DNA of 62,363 bases from Sulfuricurvum sp. (GCA_022729795.1 DZBD01000001.1:19224-81586); one strand, 5' to 3'. Positions 27,633-37,517 are shown, counted from the first letter of the stretch. A program made the numbers and translations. Notes: generated by a model not told the origin, from the letters alone.

Positions 27633-28631
27633 TTATTCCAATGGGGAAAATGGCACCAATGCGCTTCCCCATGTCAATCCGCCTCCAAAAGCATCCAAAA
27701 GCAAAAGCTCCCCTTTTTTAAGAGTGCCGTTTTCATATATCTCATTGATAGCCATAGGGATAGAAGCGCCTGAAGTATTACCGAATTTTTCAACTGTAAT
27801 CACCACTTGGCTCTCTTTCATATTCAGTGCATCGCCGACAGCTTTAATAATTCTATAGTTTGCCTGATGCGGTACAAAATGATTTATTGCTTCACTTTGA
27901 ATATTATTTGCTTGTAAAATATCTACGACATCTTTTGTTAATGTTCTCACTGCTACTTTAAAAGTCTCATTCCCTTTCATCTGCATAAAACAAGAGCTTG
28001 CTTCTTGGTCTAATGAATCATGAGGAGAACCTGTTCCGCCGTTTGGAGACATCAAAAGATCTGCATAAGCACCGTCAGCGCCTGTATGCACATCAATAAT
28101 TGCTTCCTCTTTTTTGTCTGTAGCGCTAATTACGGCAGCCCCGGCACCGTCACCGAACAATATGCATGTGCCTCTATCCGTATAGTCGGTAATTGCAGAG
28201 AGTTTTTCTGCACCGATAATAAGAATATTTTTTTTCATACCGGACTCTATAAATGCTTTTGCAATAGAAAGGATATACACAAATCCTGTACAAGCAGCAG
28301 ATATATCAAATGCCGTAACATTGCCAAGACCTAATTTATTAGAGATAATTGTAGCTGTAGAGGGCATACAAAAATAATCAGGAGATATGGTAGCACATAC
28401 CACCATATCAATATCCTCTTTTTTGATTCCGCTTCTTTGAATAGCTTTTTTTGCAGCTTCCACGCCCATGTCGCTGGTTGTTTCATCTTGAGCCGCAATA
28501 TGACGCTCTTTTATTCCAGTACGCTTTGTAATCCATTCATCTGACGTATCAACCATTTGAGCTAGTTCATCATTTGTTAAAATTTTATCGGGGGCATAAG
28601 CACCGATAGAACGAAGAGCTGCATAAGCCAT
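27633..28631 (-). CDS. fabH: 3-oxoacyl-[acyl-carrier-protein] synthase III
   Basis: Starts fatty-acid synthesis by condensing acetyl-CoA with malonyl-ACP. The 332 residues show the Cys-His-Asn triad: Cys in [11 protein letters not shown] (near 113), His in [10 protein letters not shown] (near 249) and Asn in FGNTSGAS (near 280). [10 protein letters not shown] near the N-terminus is also typical. The start overlaps the plsX stop in a TAATG. It closes the ndk-yceD-rpmF-plsX-fabH operon. Confidence 0.97.
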   Translation of the reverse strand: MAYAALRSIGAYAPDKILTNDELAQMVDTSDEWITKRTGIKERHIAAQDETTSDMGVEAAKKAIQRSGIKKEDIDMVVCATISPDYFCMPSTATIISNKLGLGNVTAFDISAACTGFVYILSIAKAFIESGMKKNILIIGAEKLSAITDYTDRGTCILFGDGAGAAVISATDKKEEAIIDVHTGADGAYADLLMSPNGGTGSPHDSLDQEASSCFMQMKGNETFKVAVRTLTKDVVDILQANNIQSEAINHFVPHQANYRIIKAVGDALNMKESQVVITVEKFGNTSGASIPMAINEIYENGTLKKGELLLLDAFGGGLTWGSALVPFSPLE

Positions 28632-29629
28632 TAGCTTTCCTTTTCTTTTAACTTCTCTAGTCTTGATATAATATGTTCATTAACGCCCGTATCTACATAG
28701 CTAATAGCCTGATAGATGGCATTTTCTATAGCTACGGCATTACTTTTTCCGTGGCTTACAATGACACATCCTTTAATTCCTATCAGCGGCGCACCACCGA
28801 TTTCAGCATAATCTATCTGCTTTTTGAGAAGCTTAAAAACCTTTCTCATTAAAAGGGCACCGGTGATTGCTACGGGAGATTGTCTAATATATTCTTTGAT
28901 TAAAAAGCTTATAGTCGATGCAACCCCTTCGCTTGCTTTAAGAACAAGATTTCCTACAAAACCGTCACAAGTTATTACATCACAACTACCGTTAAAGATA
29001 TCGCTACCCTCAACATTGCCTTTAAAACCTTTGTAACCTTTGAGCATTTTAAATGCCGCTTTCGTCACTTCATTACCTTTTGAATCTTCTTCACCGTTTG
29101 CTAAAAGTCCAATACTTGGATTTTTGATTTTTAACAAATCTTCAGCATAGCATCCACCCATAACGGCAAATTCTACTAAATGTTCCGGCTTGGAATCTAC
29201 ATTAGCCCCAACATCCAAGACAATTGATCTTCTCCCTGTTTTCGTTGGCATCAAAGTGACAAGTGCCGGACGAGAAACGCCCTTAAGTCTGCCGAGTCTG
29301 AGGGTGGCTAATGCCATTGTAGCGCCGCTGTGTCCTGCTGACACTACACCTTGTGCTTCACCATTTTTAACAAGCTCAATCGCTTTGTAAATTGTACTTT
29401 CTTTTCTTTTAATAGCCTCTGTGGCTGCTTCATCCATAGAAATCACATCATCGGCTTCAACAATTAAAATCTTACCTTTATAACGAATAGGTAACAAAGG
29501 TAAAATTTCTGATTTTTTACCGACTAAAATAGGTTCAAATGATTTTTTCTTAAGTGCGCGGATACACCCCATAACAATTGGCTCAGGACCGAAGTCCCCG
29601 CCCATTGCATCAATAGCAATCTTTACCAT
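28631..29629 (-). CDS. plsX: Phosphate acyltransferase PlsX
   Basis: Makes acyl-phosphate from acyl-ACP for phosphatidic acid synthesis by PlsY. The 332 residues have the N-terminal [13 protein letters not shown], the central [16 protein letters not shown] and [17 protein letters not shown], and the later [15 protein letters not shown]. Length is normal. It lies 3 bp after rpmF and overlaps fabH, the widely conserved rpmF-plsX-fabH order. Confidence 0.97.
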   Translation of the reverse strand: MVKIAIDAMGGDFGPEPIVMGCIRALKKKSFEPILVGKKSEILPLLPIRYKGKILIVEADDVISMDEAATEAIKRKESTIYKAIELVKNGEAQGVVSAGHSGATMALATLRLGRLKGVSRPALVTLMPTKTGRRSIVLDVGANVDSKPEHLVEFAVMGGCYAEDLLKIKNPSIGLLANGEEDSKGNEVTKAAFKMLKGYKGFKGNVEGSDIFNGSCDVITCDGFVGNLVLKASEGVASTISFLIKEYIRQSPVAITGALLMRKVFKLLKKQIDYAEIGGAPLIGIKGCVIVSHGKSNAVAIENAIYQAISYVDTGVNEHIISRLEKLKEKES

Positions 29630-29632
29630 TGA

Positions 29633-29782
29633 CTATTTATACTCACCAGTAGTTTGGTTAATATGGTGTGGTAATTTGTAAGTCCCGTCTTTATCTTTGA
29701 TTGGACGAGCCAAAGAAATTTTGTAGTGAGTTCTTCTTTTCGCTGAACGAGAATGGGATACTCTTCTTTTAGGTACTGCCAT
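29633..29782 (-). CDS. rpmF: 50S ribosomal protein L32
   Basis: Small protein of the large ribosomal subunit, 49 residues. Translation gives [17 protein letters not shown], then a basic centre and the C-terminal [12 protein letters not shown]. The AVPKRR(V/T)S start is diagnostic of L32. No zinc-binding cysteine pairs are present, so it is the Cys-minus form. AAGGAAT precedes the ATG by about 6 nt. A 78-bp gap to yceD may hold an internal promoter or a regulatory leader; the plsX start follows 3 bp after the stop. Confidence 0.95.
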   Translation of the reverse strand: MAVPKRRVSHSRSAKRRTHYKISLARPIKDKDGTYKLPHHINQTTGEYK

Positions 29783-29860
29783 AGTTAATTCCTTTCTATT
29801 TAATTTATACGCAAAAAGAACAGCTGCTCTTTTGGATTCTATTAGACCTTTACGGTCATT

Positions 29861-30223
29861 CTATATTGTAGAACTTTTACAATTACCACAACTATGGTAG
29901 TCGCTTTTGATGAGTTCAATTTCAGAGTCTAAAATCTCTTCCAAATCTACAAAAGAGTTGAAAGATTCGACTACATCAAGTTCAATGCCGTCATTGTTTT
30001 CATACACACCGTCAGAAATGAAAAATTCGACTTCATCATCTACAGGCAGTTTGAATTCTTCTGCACACAAGCTACACTCAATATCAAGCGAGCCTTGAAG
30101 TTTTGCTTTAAGCAAAATTAATTTGCCGGCATGGTACTCTAAATAACCTTTAAAAGTTATTTCATTAGATTGTACTTCAAAATCTAATGGGATTTTACTT
30201 ATTTTTCTTAGTGTAACTTTCAT
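29861..30223 (-). CDS. YceD/DUF177 family protein
   Basis: 120-residue protein of the YceD (DUF177) family, linked to 23S rRNA and L32 in many bacteria. It shows the typical DIECSLCAEEF and a C-terminal CGNCKS, two CxxC pairs that probably hold zinc, and an acidic centre. It precedes rpmF as is usual and lies 6 bp after ndk. Molecular function is not firmly known. Confidence 0.88.
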   Translation of the reverse strand: MKVTLRKISKIPLDFEVQSNEITFKGYLEYHAGKLILLKAKLQGSLDIECSLCAEEFKLPVDDEVEFFISDGVYENNDGIELDVVESFNSFVDLEEILDSEIELIKSDYHSCGNCKSSTI

Positions 30224-30229
30224 ATATCT

Positions 30230-30643
30230 TTAAGAAATTTCTCTTTGTGAGAAAAAGAATGCAATTTCTATAGCTGCGCTTTCAAGAGAATCACTTCCAT
30301 GAACTGCATTTGCATCTATATTTTCAGCAAAATCAGCACGAATAGTACCTGCTTCTGCTTCTTTAGGATTAGTCGCGCCCATAAGATCACGATTAATTTT
30401 CATAGCATTTTCACCTTCTAAAACTGAAACAACTACTGGACCACTTACCATAAAGTCAACTAAATCGTTAAAAAAAGATCTTTCAGAGTGTGCTGCATAA
30501 AATGCTTCTGCATCAGCACGTGAAAGTTGCATTTTTCTTGTTGCTGCTATTTTAAGACCATTGCTCTCAAAACGGTCTAAAATTTTACCTATAACACCTT
30601 TAGCTACTGCATCTGGCTTGATAATCGATAGTGTACGTTCCAT
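30230..30643 (-). CDS. ndk: Nucleoside diphosphate kinase
   Basis: Balances nucleoside triphosphate pools by phosphate transfer through a histidine. The 137 residues start [13 protein letters not shown], contain the [12 protein letters not shown] loop, and the active-site histidine in [12 protein letters not shown] near residue 117. Two ATGs are adjacent; the second at 30643 has the better distance (5 nt) from AGGAG. Neighbours match the Campylobacter order fdxA-ndk-yceD-rpmF. Confidence 0.96.
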   Translation of the reverse strand: MERTLSIIKPDAVAKGVIGKILDRFESNGLKIAATRKMQLSRADAEAFYAAHSERSFFNDLVDFMVSGPVVVSVLEGENAMKINRDLMGATNPKEAEAGTIRADFAENIDANAVHGSDSLESAAIEIAFFFSQREIS

Positions 30644-30750
30644 CATATCTCCTTAGAATATAAAAATTAAGATGGAATTATACCTAAAAAATAATTGATT
30701 TTAGTTTAAGCGAAGAAGATTAGTGGATTTAAGTAGCATTTTTACTCACA

Positions 30751-30785
30751 AAACAAAGTAAAGCGTTTAGTACTTTACTTTGTTT
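30751..30785 (-). terminator. Hairpin after the ferredoxin gene
   Basis: 13-bp perfect arms (30751-30763 with 30773-30785) around a 9-nt loop, 10 bp beyond the ferredoxin stop. Its arms end in AAAC/GTTT rather than a long U-tract, so strength is uncertain. It separates ferredoxin from ndk. Confidence 0.6.
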
Positions 30786-30794
30786 CTATTTAAA

Positions 30795-31079
30795 TTATTC
30801 TACTACAGGAGCTTTATTAGAGCGTTGCTCTTCTGTAATTTCATCACGGTGTGACGGGCTTTCACCAATAGCATCCCATGTAATACAACCATCGGTAGGA
30901 CATGCAGTTGCACATGCAGGTTCGTCATGATAACCAACGCATTCTACACATTTGTTACTATATACGTAATAAATTTCTTCACCCGTTGGGTTATCATCTT
31001 CATCTACGATTGCTTCAACCGGACATTCATCAATACAAGCACCACAATTGATACATGTGTCATTAATATATACTGACAT
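30795..31079 (-). CDS. fdxA: Ferredoxin with two [4Fe-4S] clusters, Alvin type
   Basis: Small electron carrier in the cytosol, 94 residues. Cluster motif one is CINCGACIDECP. Motif two is CVECVGYHDEPACATACP, with the six-residue insertion between its second and third cysteine that marks the Chromatium (Alvin) type of very low potential ferredoxin. A charged tail follows (residues 70-94). The gene has its own terminator-like hairpin and sits upstream of ndk, as Cj0333c does in Campylobacter. Partner enzymes such as 2-oxoacid oxidoreductases are not in the window. Confidence 0.9.
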   Translation of the reverse strand: MSVYINDTCINCGACIDECPVEAIVDEDDNPTGEEIYYVYSNKCVECVGYHDEPACATACPTDGCITWDAIGESPSHRDEITEEQRSNKAPVVE

Positions 31080-31240
31080 TTATTTTCTCCTATAATTTAA
31101 TTTAGATAACTATAACGAAAGATTTTTAAATGTAGCTAAAACTTCTTTGGTAAAAAAATAAAAAGGCAAAAGAGTTACATTTTCCGACTAAAAAGTAATA
31201 TTTGGTAAGGGTTGGAGGGTGTTTTGAGAATGGATATTAA

Positions 31241-31276
31241 AAGTATTTTGCAGTGAAAGTTCACTGCAAAATACTT
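31241..31276 (-). terminator. Strong hairpin after metK
   Basis: 17-bp perfect arms (31241-31257 with 31260-31276), 6 bp after the metK stop codon. Probably the metK terminator; the rest of the 203-bp gap to ferredoxin holds only AT-rich sequence with the ferredoxin promoter region. Confidence 0.75.
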
Positions 31277-31282
31277 TGCAGA

Positions 31283-32458
31283 CTAAAGACCTAAATACTC
31301 TTTTATCGCATCCACTCTATCTGTTTTTTCCCAAGTAAAAGTTTCCTCTTCTCTTCCGAAATGTCCATAAGCAGCTGTTTTTTTATAAATAGGACGTAAT
31401 AAATCAAGAGCAACTATAATTCCCTTAGGTGAAAGATCAAAAAGTTCTTTGACACATTCTTCTATTTTTGCCTCTTCTACCTTGCCTGTTCCGTGTGCGT
31501 CAACCATAATAGAAACCGGTTGTACTACACCGATTGCATATGCCACCTGAATAGTCACTCTATCACATGCGCCGGCTGCTACAAGGTTTTTTGCAACCCA
31601 TCTTGCCGCATAAGCCGCACTTCTATCTACTTTGGTCGGGTCTTTACCGCTAAAAGCACCGCCGCCGTGAGGGCAACTTCCACCGTAAGTATCTACGATA
31701 ATTTTTCTACCCGTAAGTCCGGCATCACCTTGCGGACCGCCGACTACAAATTTTCCTGTCGGATTTATATGAAAAACAATATCTTTGCTCATAAGTTCAT
31801 GAGGAATTACTTTATTAATAACTTCATTAATAATATCTTCGTGAATTTTTTCCTGAGAAACATCGGGAGCATGTTGCGTTGACACAACAACCGTCTCTAC
31901 GGAAACCGGCTTATCGCCGATATATTTCACGCTTATTTGCGCTTTTCCGTCGGGACGAAGATAAGGGATAATTCCATCTTTACGAACCTGTGCCAGTCTT
32001 TGCGTTAAACGGTGTGCTAAATATATCGGCAAAGGCATAAGTACCTCTGTTTCCCTACATGCATAACCAAACATTAAGCCCTGATCTCCAGCACCGATTT
32101 CACCGTCTAGCTGAGAAACGCCTTGATTAATATCGGGTGATTGCTCACCGATTCCGTTTAAAACGGCACATGAACGGTAGTCAAAGCCATAGGTTGCGTC
32201 CGTATAGCCTATCTCTTGAACGACTTTACGAGCAATCTCCTGCATAGGAGCATAAGCTGTTGTTTTCAGTTCGCCTGCAATTACACAAAAACCATTTGAT
32301 ACCAAAGTTTCGCACGCTACGTGCGCTTTGGGGTCATGCTCAATAATATAATCCAAAATTGCATCGCTGATTTGATCTGCCATCTTATCAGGGTGCCCTT
32401 CTGTTACAGACTCCGAAGTAAATATATACTCTTTTAAAGTATTAGCTTCTTTTGTCAT
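31283..32458 (-). CDS. metK: S-adenosylmethionine synthetase
   Basis: Makes S-adenosylmethionine from ATP and methionine. The 391 residues contain [18 protein letters not shown] near 15-32, [12 protein letters not shown] near 120-131, and [19 protein letters not shown] near 265-283, the three family signatures. No SAM riboswitch is apparent upstream: the 231 bp to the divergent peroxiredoxin gene is plain AT-rich sequence with promoter-like elements. Confidence 0.98.
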   Translation of the reverse strand: MTKEANTLKEYIFTSESVTEGHPDKMADQISDAILDYIIEHDPKAHVACETLVSNGFCVIAGELKTTAYAPMQEIARKVVQEIGYTDATYGFDYRSCAVLNGIGEQSPDINQGVSQLDGEIGAGDQGLMFGYACRETEVLMPLPIYLAHRLTQRLAQVRKDGIIPYLRPDGKAQISVKYIGDKPVSVETVVVSTQHAPDVSQEKIHEDIINEVINKVIPHELMSKDIVFHINPTGKFVVGGPQGDAGLTGRKIIVDTYGGSCPHGGGAFSGKDPTKVDRSAAYAARWVAKNLVAAGACDRVTIQVAYAIGVVQPVSIMVDAHGTGKVEEAKIEECVKELFDLSPKGIIVALDLLRPIYKKTAAYGHFGREEETFTWEKTDRVDAIKEYLGL

Positions 32459-32689
32459 CGATTTTTCCTTATTGAAGTACAGAGTCTTGCTCCGTAAATC
32501 GTAAGAATTATATCTAATAAATATAAAATTTTATTTGCATAATCAAGTATGTAAAATCCCTAAGAATAACAAAAAAACAAGAAGATAAAAATTTTCCTTA
32601 AATAATAATATTTGTTTACTTAATCAGAGAATAATTACTTTTATTTTGTTAAAATGCCCGCAACAAAAAAACAACACAAGGATAAATAT

Positions 32690-33286
32690 ATGTTAGTAAC
32701 AAACAAAGCTCCGGACTTTACGGCAACTACGGTTTTAGCAGACGGTTCAATCGTTGATGATTTCAATCTTTATAGTAATTTAGGTGAAAAAGGTGCTGTT
32801 TTATTCTTTTATCCACTCGATTTCACATTCGTGTGCCCATCAGAAATTATCGCTTTTTCTCATAGAATCGATGATTTTACTAGCCGCGGCGTAAATGTTA
32901 TCGGTGTTTCTGTTGATAGCCAATTTTCACACTTTGCATGGAGAGAAACTCCGGTAAACCAAGGTGGAATCGGGAGAGTAAAATTTCCTTTAGTTGCTGA
33001 CCTTACAAAACAAATCTCAAGAGATTATGATGTTTTATTCGGTGATGCAGTTGCACTTCGCGGTTCATTTTTGATTGATGCAGACGGCACTGTACGTCAC
33101 GCAGTCGTCAATGATTTACCGCTTGGACGAAACATCGACGAGATGATTCGTATGGTAGATACTATGATTTTCACAAATGAACACGGTGAAGTTTGTCCTG
33201 CGGGTTGGGTAAAAGGCGACGAGGGGATGAAACCTTCTACAGAGGGTGTTGCCGAGTATTTAGCTTCTCACGCAGAAGAGTTATAA
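32690..33286 (+). CDS. 2-Cys peroxiredoxin, AhpC/TSA family
   Basis: Reduces hydrogen peroxide and organic peroxides in the cytosol. The 198 residues have the peroxidatic cysteine in DFTFVCPSEI near residue 48, catalytic Thr and Arg in the same fold, and the resolving cysteine in GEVCPAGW near 170. The C-terminal YL...HAEEL follows. AAGGAT precedes the ATG at 32690, which I prefer to an upstream ATG 12 codons away. Divergent from metK. Called AhpC or TsaA in relatives; the reductant is unknown. Confidence 0.93.
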   Translation: MLVTNKAPDFTATTVLADGSIVDDFNLYSNLGEKGAVLFFYPLDFTFVCPSEIIAFSHRIDDFTSRGVNVIGVSVDSQFSHFAWRETPVNQGGIGRVKFPLVADLTKQISRDYDVLFGDAVALRGSFLIDADGTVRHAVVNDLPLGRNIDEMIRMVDTMIFTNEHGEVCPAGWVKGDEGMKPSTEGVAEYLASHAEEL

Positions 33287-33297
33287 TCTTTCTTTTG

Positions 33298-33326
33298 CAC
33301 ATGCCAAGAATATCTTGGCATGTGGA
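33298..33326. terminator. Inverted pair after the peroxiredoxin gene, one imperfect copy
   Basis: 12-bp arms (33298-33309 and 33313-33324) around a 3-nt ATA loop, between convergent genes. The right copy (33317-33326) is exact; the left (33296-33305) is the variant TGCACATGCC. The spacing between copies differs from the other pairs. Confidence 0.6.
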
Positions 33327-33342
33327 ACTTCACACATATTCC

Positions 33343-34617
33343 TTAATTTTTCCCTTTTTTTTCACTCTTATTTAAAGTAATTACAAAACATGCTCCGGCT
33401 GAGTTGTTATACCACGTCAAAGCACCGAAAAAATATTTTTCTATAATTGTTTGAGATATATATATTCCTAAGCCCGTGCCGTTGAGTTTTTTGGTTGTAA
33501 AATAGGGTTGATTGATTGTATTCATTATCTCGTGCGGTATTCCGCCTGCGTTATCGCATATACTCAAAATTATTTTATCCTCTGTTTCATTCACGGTTAT
33601 TGTGATAAGTGCCAATTTTACATGTTTAGAAAGAAGCGCATCTTTTGCATTTGCCAGTATATTGAGAAGCACTTGCACCAAAGAATTTTTATGTATAAAA
33701 AGAGCTGTTTTGCTGTGGTTTTGAATATTTACTTCTATACTGTTAGAGAGTAAACTCGTACCGATTACTTTTAAAGTAACTCTCAAAATATCTTCAATTA
33801 TTGCAAACTCTTTTTGAGAATCGGGTTTGAAAAAGTTTCTAAAATCATCTATAGTATCGGACATATAGAGTATATTGCCTGAAATAATTTCTAAATTCTC
33901 ATCAATAGATTTCTCATCCAGCATCTCTAAAGCCTGTTTTGTTTGGATATTTGCTATGGCTATGCCGATAATATTGAGAGGTTGTCTCCATTGGTGAGCT
34001 ATCATAGAAATCATCTCCCCCATAGCGGCGTAGCGTGACTGAACAATCATCATTTTATCTTTGTTTTTCAGCTCCTCTTCCACCCTTTTTTGCTCGCTGA
34101 CGTCACTCAAGACTAATCGGGATATTCTTTTTCCGTCGTGGTCTCTGCCTTGGGTCATCAAAAGATGCATCCAGATAAGCGCTCCGTTACTTGACTTTAC
34201 CCGTAACTCGCAAGAAGGGGGATTTACGGAATAATGGCTGCTTTTTTGATTTATATAATAAATATCCTGATCCTCAGAATAAATAAAATTCGTTATTGCA
34301 TGACCTAATACTTTTTCTTTTCCCAAGCCTAAAGTCAGTAAGGTTTTTAAATTAGCATCCGTGATAAAACCTTTTTCATCAAGAGTGCAATAGCATACGG
34401 GAGCCATATCGTAGAGATCAATATAGCGCTCTTTTGCCTCTTGTAATTGGATGTACGTCTGACGCAACTCTTCATTTTGCATCTCCAATTCAATCTGATG
34501 CACTTCTAATTCATGCAACACCTTTTGGAGCTTTTGGGGAGAATAATCACGTAGCTGCACAAGCTTGTCTTTGACTATTTTTTCTGCCCTGTTTAATATT
34601 GTTTTTTTATCAAGCAT
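33343..34617 (-). CDS. PAS-domain soluble sensor histidine kinase
   Basis: Cytosolic kinase, 424 residues, without membrane segments. An N-terminal coiled coil (LHELEVHQIELEMQNEELRQ, near 31-50) is typical of kinases that partner CheB-CheR-PAS proteins. One PAS domain follows (about 65-180, DLYDMAPVCYCTLDEKG). The kinase core has the H-box MIAHQWRQPLNIIG (His near 213), N-box ILANAKDAL, G1 DNAGGIP and G2 GTGLGIYIS. The input gene just upstream is broken, overlapping by 8 bp, so the pathway that fed this kinase may be partly lost. Converges on the peroxiredoxin gene. Confidence 0.88.
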   Translation of the reverse strand: MLDKKTILNRAEKIVKDKLVQLRDYSPQKLQKVLHELEVHQIELEMQNEELRQTYIQLQEAKERYIDLYDMAPVCYCTLDEKGFITDANLKTLLTLGLGKEKVLGHAITNFIYSEDQDIYYINQKSSHYSVNPPSCELRVKSSNGALIWMHLLMTQGRDHDGKRISRLVLSDVSEQKRVEEELKNKDKMMIVQSRYAAMGEMISMIAHQWRQPLNIIGIAIANIQTKQALEMLDEKSIDENLEIISGNILYMSDTIDDFRNFFKPDSQKEFAIIEDILRVTLKVIGTSLLSNSIEVNIQNHSKTALFIHKNSLVQVLLNILANAKDALLSKHVKLALITITVNETEDKIILSICDNAGGIPHEIMNTINQPYFTTKKLNGTGLGIYISQTIIEKYFFGALTWYNNSAGACFVITLNKSEKKGKN

Positions 34618-35300
34618 TTCGATTCCCCTGTATTTTTCTTTGTGTTGTTGCTACTGCATATATCTTGTTTTTTTCATCGACCAAGACTGTTGCCGTTATA
34701 GAAACCTCGACTATTTCCCCGCTTTTCATGAGTCTTTTTGCAATGTAAGGTCGAAGAAATTCGCTCTTGCTGAGCTCGGTTATTTTTGCAAGTGCCTCTT
34801 GTATCTCGGCATGTGGAATTATCATCTCTATATTCATACGCAAAGCTTCCTCCTCGCTCCAGCCGAATATTCTTGTAGCCGCAGGATTCCACGCCAAGAT
34901 TTTACCTTGTAAATCCTGCAAAATAATCGCATCGTTTGCATCTTGAATAACCACGACCATACGTAAGAGTTGCTTATTAGCAAGGCTGAGTTCTTCGCGC
35001 ATTTGTAGTATTTTTGGTCTAAAGTTTGTACCTCAATCTCTTTTGGAACAAGAGTACCTAGAACCTCTTGTAAATCCTCTCGCATACTGTCGTATCCAAT
35101 CATATTGGAGACGATATGATTGACGGGTCGTCCGATATCACTCAAAATAAGGTTGATAATTTTACTCGCAGCGGGAGTAAATCGTAATATACAAAACTTG
35201 TGGTCTACAAATATAGTGCCTATACCCGTTCCTGCCAAAAGGTTATTTGGTATTTTTTTACTCACGTCGGCTCTACCTTCTTTGCGAAAATTTATATCTT
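34610..35300 (-). pseudogene. PAS-domain tail of a CheB-CheR-PAS protein, frameshifted
   Basis: Two overlapping frames match consecutive parts of the large CheB-CheR-PAS fusion proteins. The first (about 35300-35000, with GTG at 35265) reads NNLLAGTGIGTIFVDH, RFTPAASKIINLI and SDIGRPVNHIVSN. The second (35002-34610) reads VVVIQDANDAIILQDLQG, LAWNPAATRIFGWSEEEAL and ITATVLVDEKNKIYAVATTQ. About 40 residues of the usual linker (the RPYRTxxNxIEG region) are missing between them, and the whole CheB and CheR part is absent upstream. This is deletion plus frameshift. The remaining second PAS reading frame could still be translated with the kinase. Confidence 0.72.
34808..34817 (+). repeat. GGCATGTGGA copy
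   Basis: In the PAS remnant, opposite strand; read as IPHAE. Confidence 0.9.
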
Positions 35301-35309
35301 CGGTATATT

Positions 35310-36569
35310 TTATCTTTCTTTTACAAAATTTAATGCTTTTTCATTGACAAAAGCAAGCTGATACCACTGTTTTTTTGGAGCTATCAGATTCAATCTCGCC
35401 GGATGAGAACTTCGGGAGAGCGCTACATAAAACTGTGAAGGGGCAAAAATCTCGTTGGTCTCTATAATCAAATCTTCTATGCTCATCCCTTGGGATTTAT
35501 GGATGGTTATAGCAAAGCCGAGTTTAATAGGAAACTGATAAACAGTAAAAATATCCTCCTCCACCATCTCTTTTTTTCCCTCTATCGTTTTTTCTTTCCA
35601 CATGCTTTTGCTCTGCCCTACAGCTTCGAGTTTGAGCACTTTGGCATCGTTTTTTTGCACATACACGTTGGCGGCATCGATAGCAACCACCACTCCCCGT
35701 TCGCCGTTAAAATAGTTCCATGAGTTTCTTGTAAAAAGCACGGGAGCGCCTACTTTAAGAAAAAGCTCTTTTTCTATCCTTGCATCATTCATAAACCGCT
35801 CTATCTCGATATCTTTTGCACTTTTGAGATGTTTTACGATTTGCGCCTCTTTGATAAAAAGCTCATTATCTATAAAAGAGAGCTGCAATTTGTTGTGTAA
35901 AGAAGCCGATTCGTTTTTGCCGAACAAAAAAGTATATTCGCTCAAATCCTCCGCAAGAGGCTTAATAAATTCATTGAGATGTTCATGCGTAGATGCGTCT
36001 ATGTGACCGAAGCGAACCTTGTTTAAAAGCTCTATAAATTTCTCATCCTCTGTTCTATAAATATGCGTGAGTTCTATTTTTTCAAAATCAAAATCATCCC
36101 AAGAGCGTGATTCAAAGGCAAATCGCACCTCCCCATAACCGCGAACTACGGGAGGAAGCTGCAAAAAATCCCCTACAACAAGCAAAACACCCTTAAAATC
36201 TGCCTGTGTGAGTCTAAGACTTATCATCTCTAGCAAAGTATCGCTTACCATAGAGATTTCATCAATCACCAACAAATCCATAGAATGAATCAGTTTTTTC
36301 GTTTTTTTACTTATTTCAAGCTTGCCGTTGTACTCCAACTCTTGCATACCCGAAGCGATTCCAAGATCAAGAAAACTATGCAAAGTCTGCCCGTTTATAA
36401 GTGTTGCCGCCATCCCTGTAGAAGCTAGTTTGGCTACTTTTTTTGCTTCTGATTCAAAATAAGCAATCACTTCTCTTGTGAGCGTAGTCTTACCTACCCC
36501 GGCACCGCCTGTCAAAAAAATATTCTGCCGATTCGTTAATTTATTGATAATTATTTTTAAAGTATTCAT
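35310..36569 (-). CDS. PIF1/RecD-like ATP-dependent DNA helicase
   Basis: Superfamily 1B helicase, 419 residues. Walker A is FLTGGAGVGKTTLT (near 18-31), Walker B LVIDEISMVSD (near 99-109), a Q-rich VGDFLQLPPV motif (near 131-140), and motif VI TIHKSQGMSIEDL (near 365-377) with the FYVALSRSS ending. This fits the PIF1-like group more than RecD of RecBCD, since it lacks an N-terminal RecD domain and stands alone. Likely acts on stalled forks or G-quadruplexes, inferred from the family. Its stop is close to the broken PAS gene. Confidence 0.88.
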   Translation of the reverse strand: MNTLKIIINKLTNRQNIFLTGGAGVGKTTLTREVIAYFESEAKKVAKLASTGMAATLINGQTLHSFLDLGIASGMQELEYNGKLEISKKTKKLIHSMDLLVIDEISMVSDTLLEMISLRLTQADFKGVLLVVGDFLQLPPVVRGYGEVRFAFESRSWDDFDFEKIELTHIYRTEDEKFIELLNKVRFGHIDASTHEHLNEFIKPLAEDLSEYTFLFGKNESASLHNKLQLSFIDNELFIKEAQIVKHLKSAKDIEIERFMNDARIEKELFLKVGAPVLFTRNSWNYFNGERGVVVAIDAANVYVQKNDAKVLKLEAVGQSKSMWKEKTIEGKKEMVEEDIFTVYQFPIKLGFAITIHKSQGMSIEDLIIETNEIFAPSQFYVALSRSSHPARLNLIAPKKQWYQLAFVNEKALNFVKER

Positions 36570-36657
36570 GCCAAAATAATAGCAATTTCAATTGTAAAGA
36601 GAGATAAATGTTGTAAAATATTTTGCAAATAGCTCACCTTATCTAAGGCACTCGAAT

Positions 36658-37404
36658 ATGAATAGAATTTTAATAATAGAAGATAACAAAGCACTCGCAA
36701 ATCTCATCGCAAAAACGATACATACACAGCTAGGGCTTGAAGTGGATGTGGCATATAAACTCTCTGAAGCAAAACTTTTTTTACACAAATACAACTATTT
36801 TGTAGTCCTAAGCGACTTAAATCTTCCGGATGCGCCAAACGGCGAGGTCGTAGAGTACCTCTTGGAAAAAAACAAGCATGTTATTGTCTTGAGTGCAAAT
36901 ACGGATAAAGAGCTCAGACAAAAGATACTCCAAAAAAATATTATAGACTTTATTTATAAAAGCGGTGTAGAGGATATAAGCGTCATCTTGCAGACGCTCC
37001 AAAGAGTAATCAAAAATCAAAAACATAAAATCCTAGTCGTGGATGATTCTCTGGTATTTCGAAAGCAAATAAAGGGGATACTGGAGAATCTTTATTTTCA
37101 AGTGCTCGCAGTTGCGCACGGAGAGGAAGCACTGGGACTTTTGAGTGTGCATCCGGAGATTACTCTCGTGCTGAGTGATTATAATATGCCGGTAATGAAC
37201 GGGCTAGAACTCACCAAAGAGCTTAGATTTGCACATGCCAAGAATGCCCTTGCAATTATTATCCTCTCTAGCGAAAATGATAATGAGACTATTGCCCGTT
37301 TTTTCAAAAACGGTGCCAACGACTACATCACAAAACCCTTCTCAAAAGAAGTATTCACATGCCGAATACATAACGCAATCGAAACACTCGAATACAAGCT
37401 ATAA
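36658..37404 (+). CDS. Dual-receiver response regulator without output domain
   Basis: 248-residue protein made of two receiver domains only. The first (1-115) has IIEDN and phospho-acceptor Asp in VVLSDLNLPDAPNGE; the second (123-240) has VVDDS, LVLSDYNMPVMNGLE, and ITKPFS. It is a clear paralogue of the first 240 residues of the REC-REC-HD-GYP protein at 8.2-9.6 kb (shared DxPDAxxGE, FFKNGANDYITKPFS pattern), but stops where HD-GYP would begin. It may be a phosphate sink or a partner of that system. It stands apart from neighbours with no coupling. Confidence 0.88.
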   Translation: MNRILIIEDNKALANLIAKTIHTQLGLEVDVAYKLSEAKLFLHKYNYFVVLSDLNLPDAPNGEVVEYLLEKNKHVIVLSANTDKELRQKILQKNIIDFIYKSGVEDISVILQTLQRVIKNQKHKILVVDDSLVFRKQIKGILENLYFQVLAVAHGEEALGLLSVHPEITLVLSDYNMPVMNGLELTKELRFAHAKNALAIIILSSENDNETIARFFKNGANDYITKPFSKEVFTCRIHNAIETLEYKL

Positions 37405-37496
37405 ATAATTAATAAAAACATAATAAAATTTAAGTATCCTCACAGAATAACAGTTGTACAATTAAGCCAAGAGTAACAATATTTTTAATTGTTATA

Positions 37497-37502
37497 TATA
37501 AT
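37497..37502 (+). promoter_or_regulatory. Putative -10 box of the epimerase operon
   Basis: TATAAT in TATATAAT, 15 bp before the epimerase start codon, in a 113-bp AT-rich gap that also contains a TAACAAT/ATTGTTA hairpin (about 37473-37493). Confidence 0.35.
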
Positions 37503-37517
37503 TTCTTGAGGTGTATT

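Noticed and set aside
32459-32689. SAM riboswitch or PerR box in the metK-peroxiredoxin gap
   Set aside because: No convincing structure or palindrome beyond general AT-richness.
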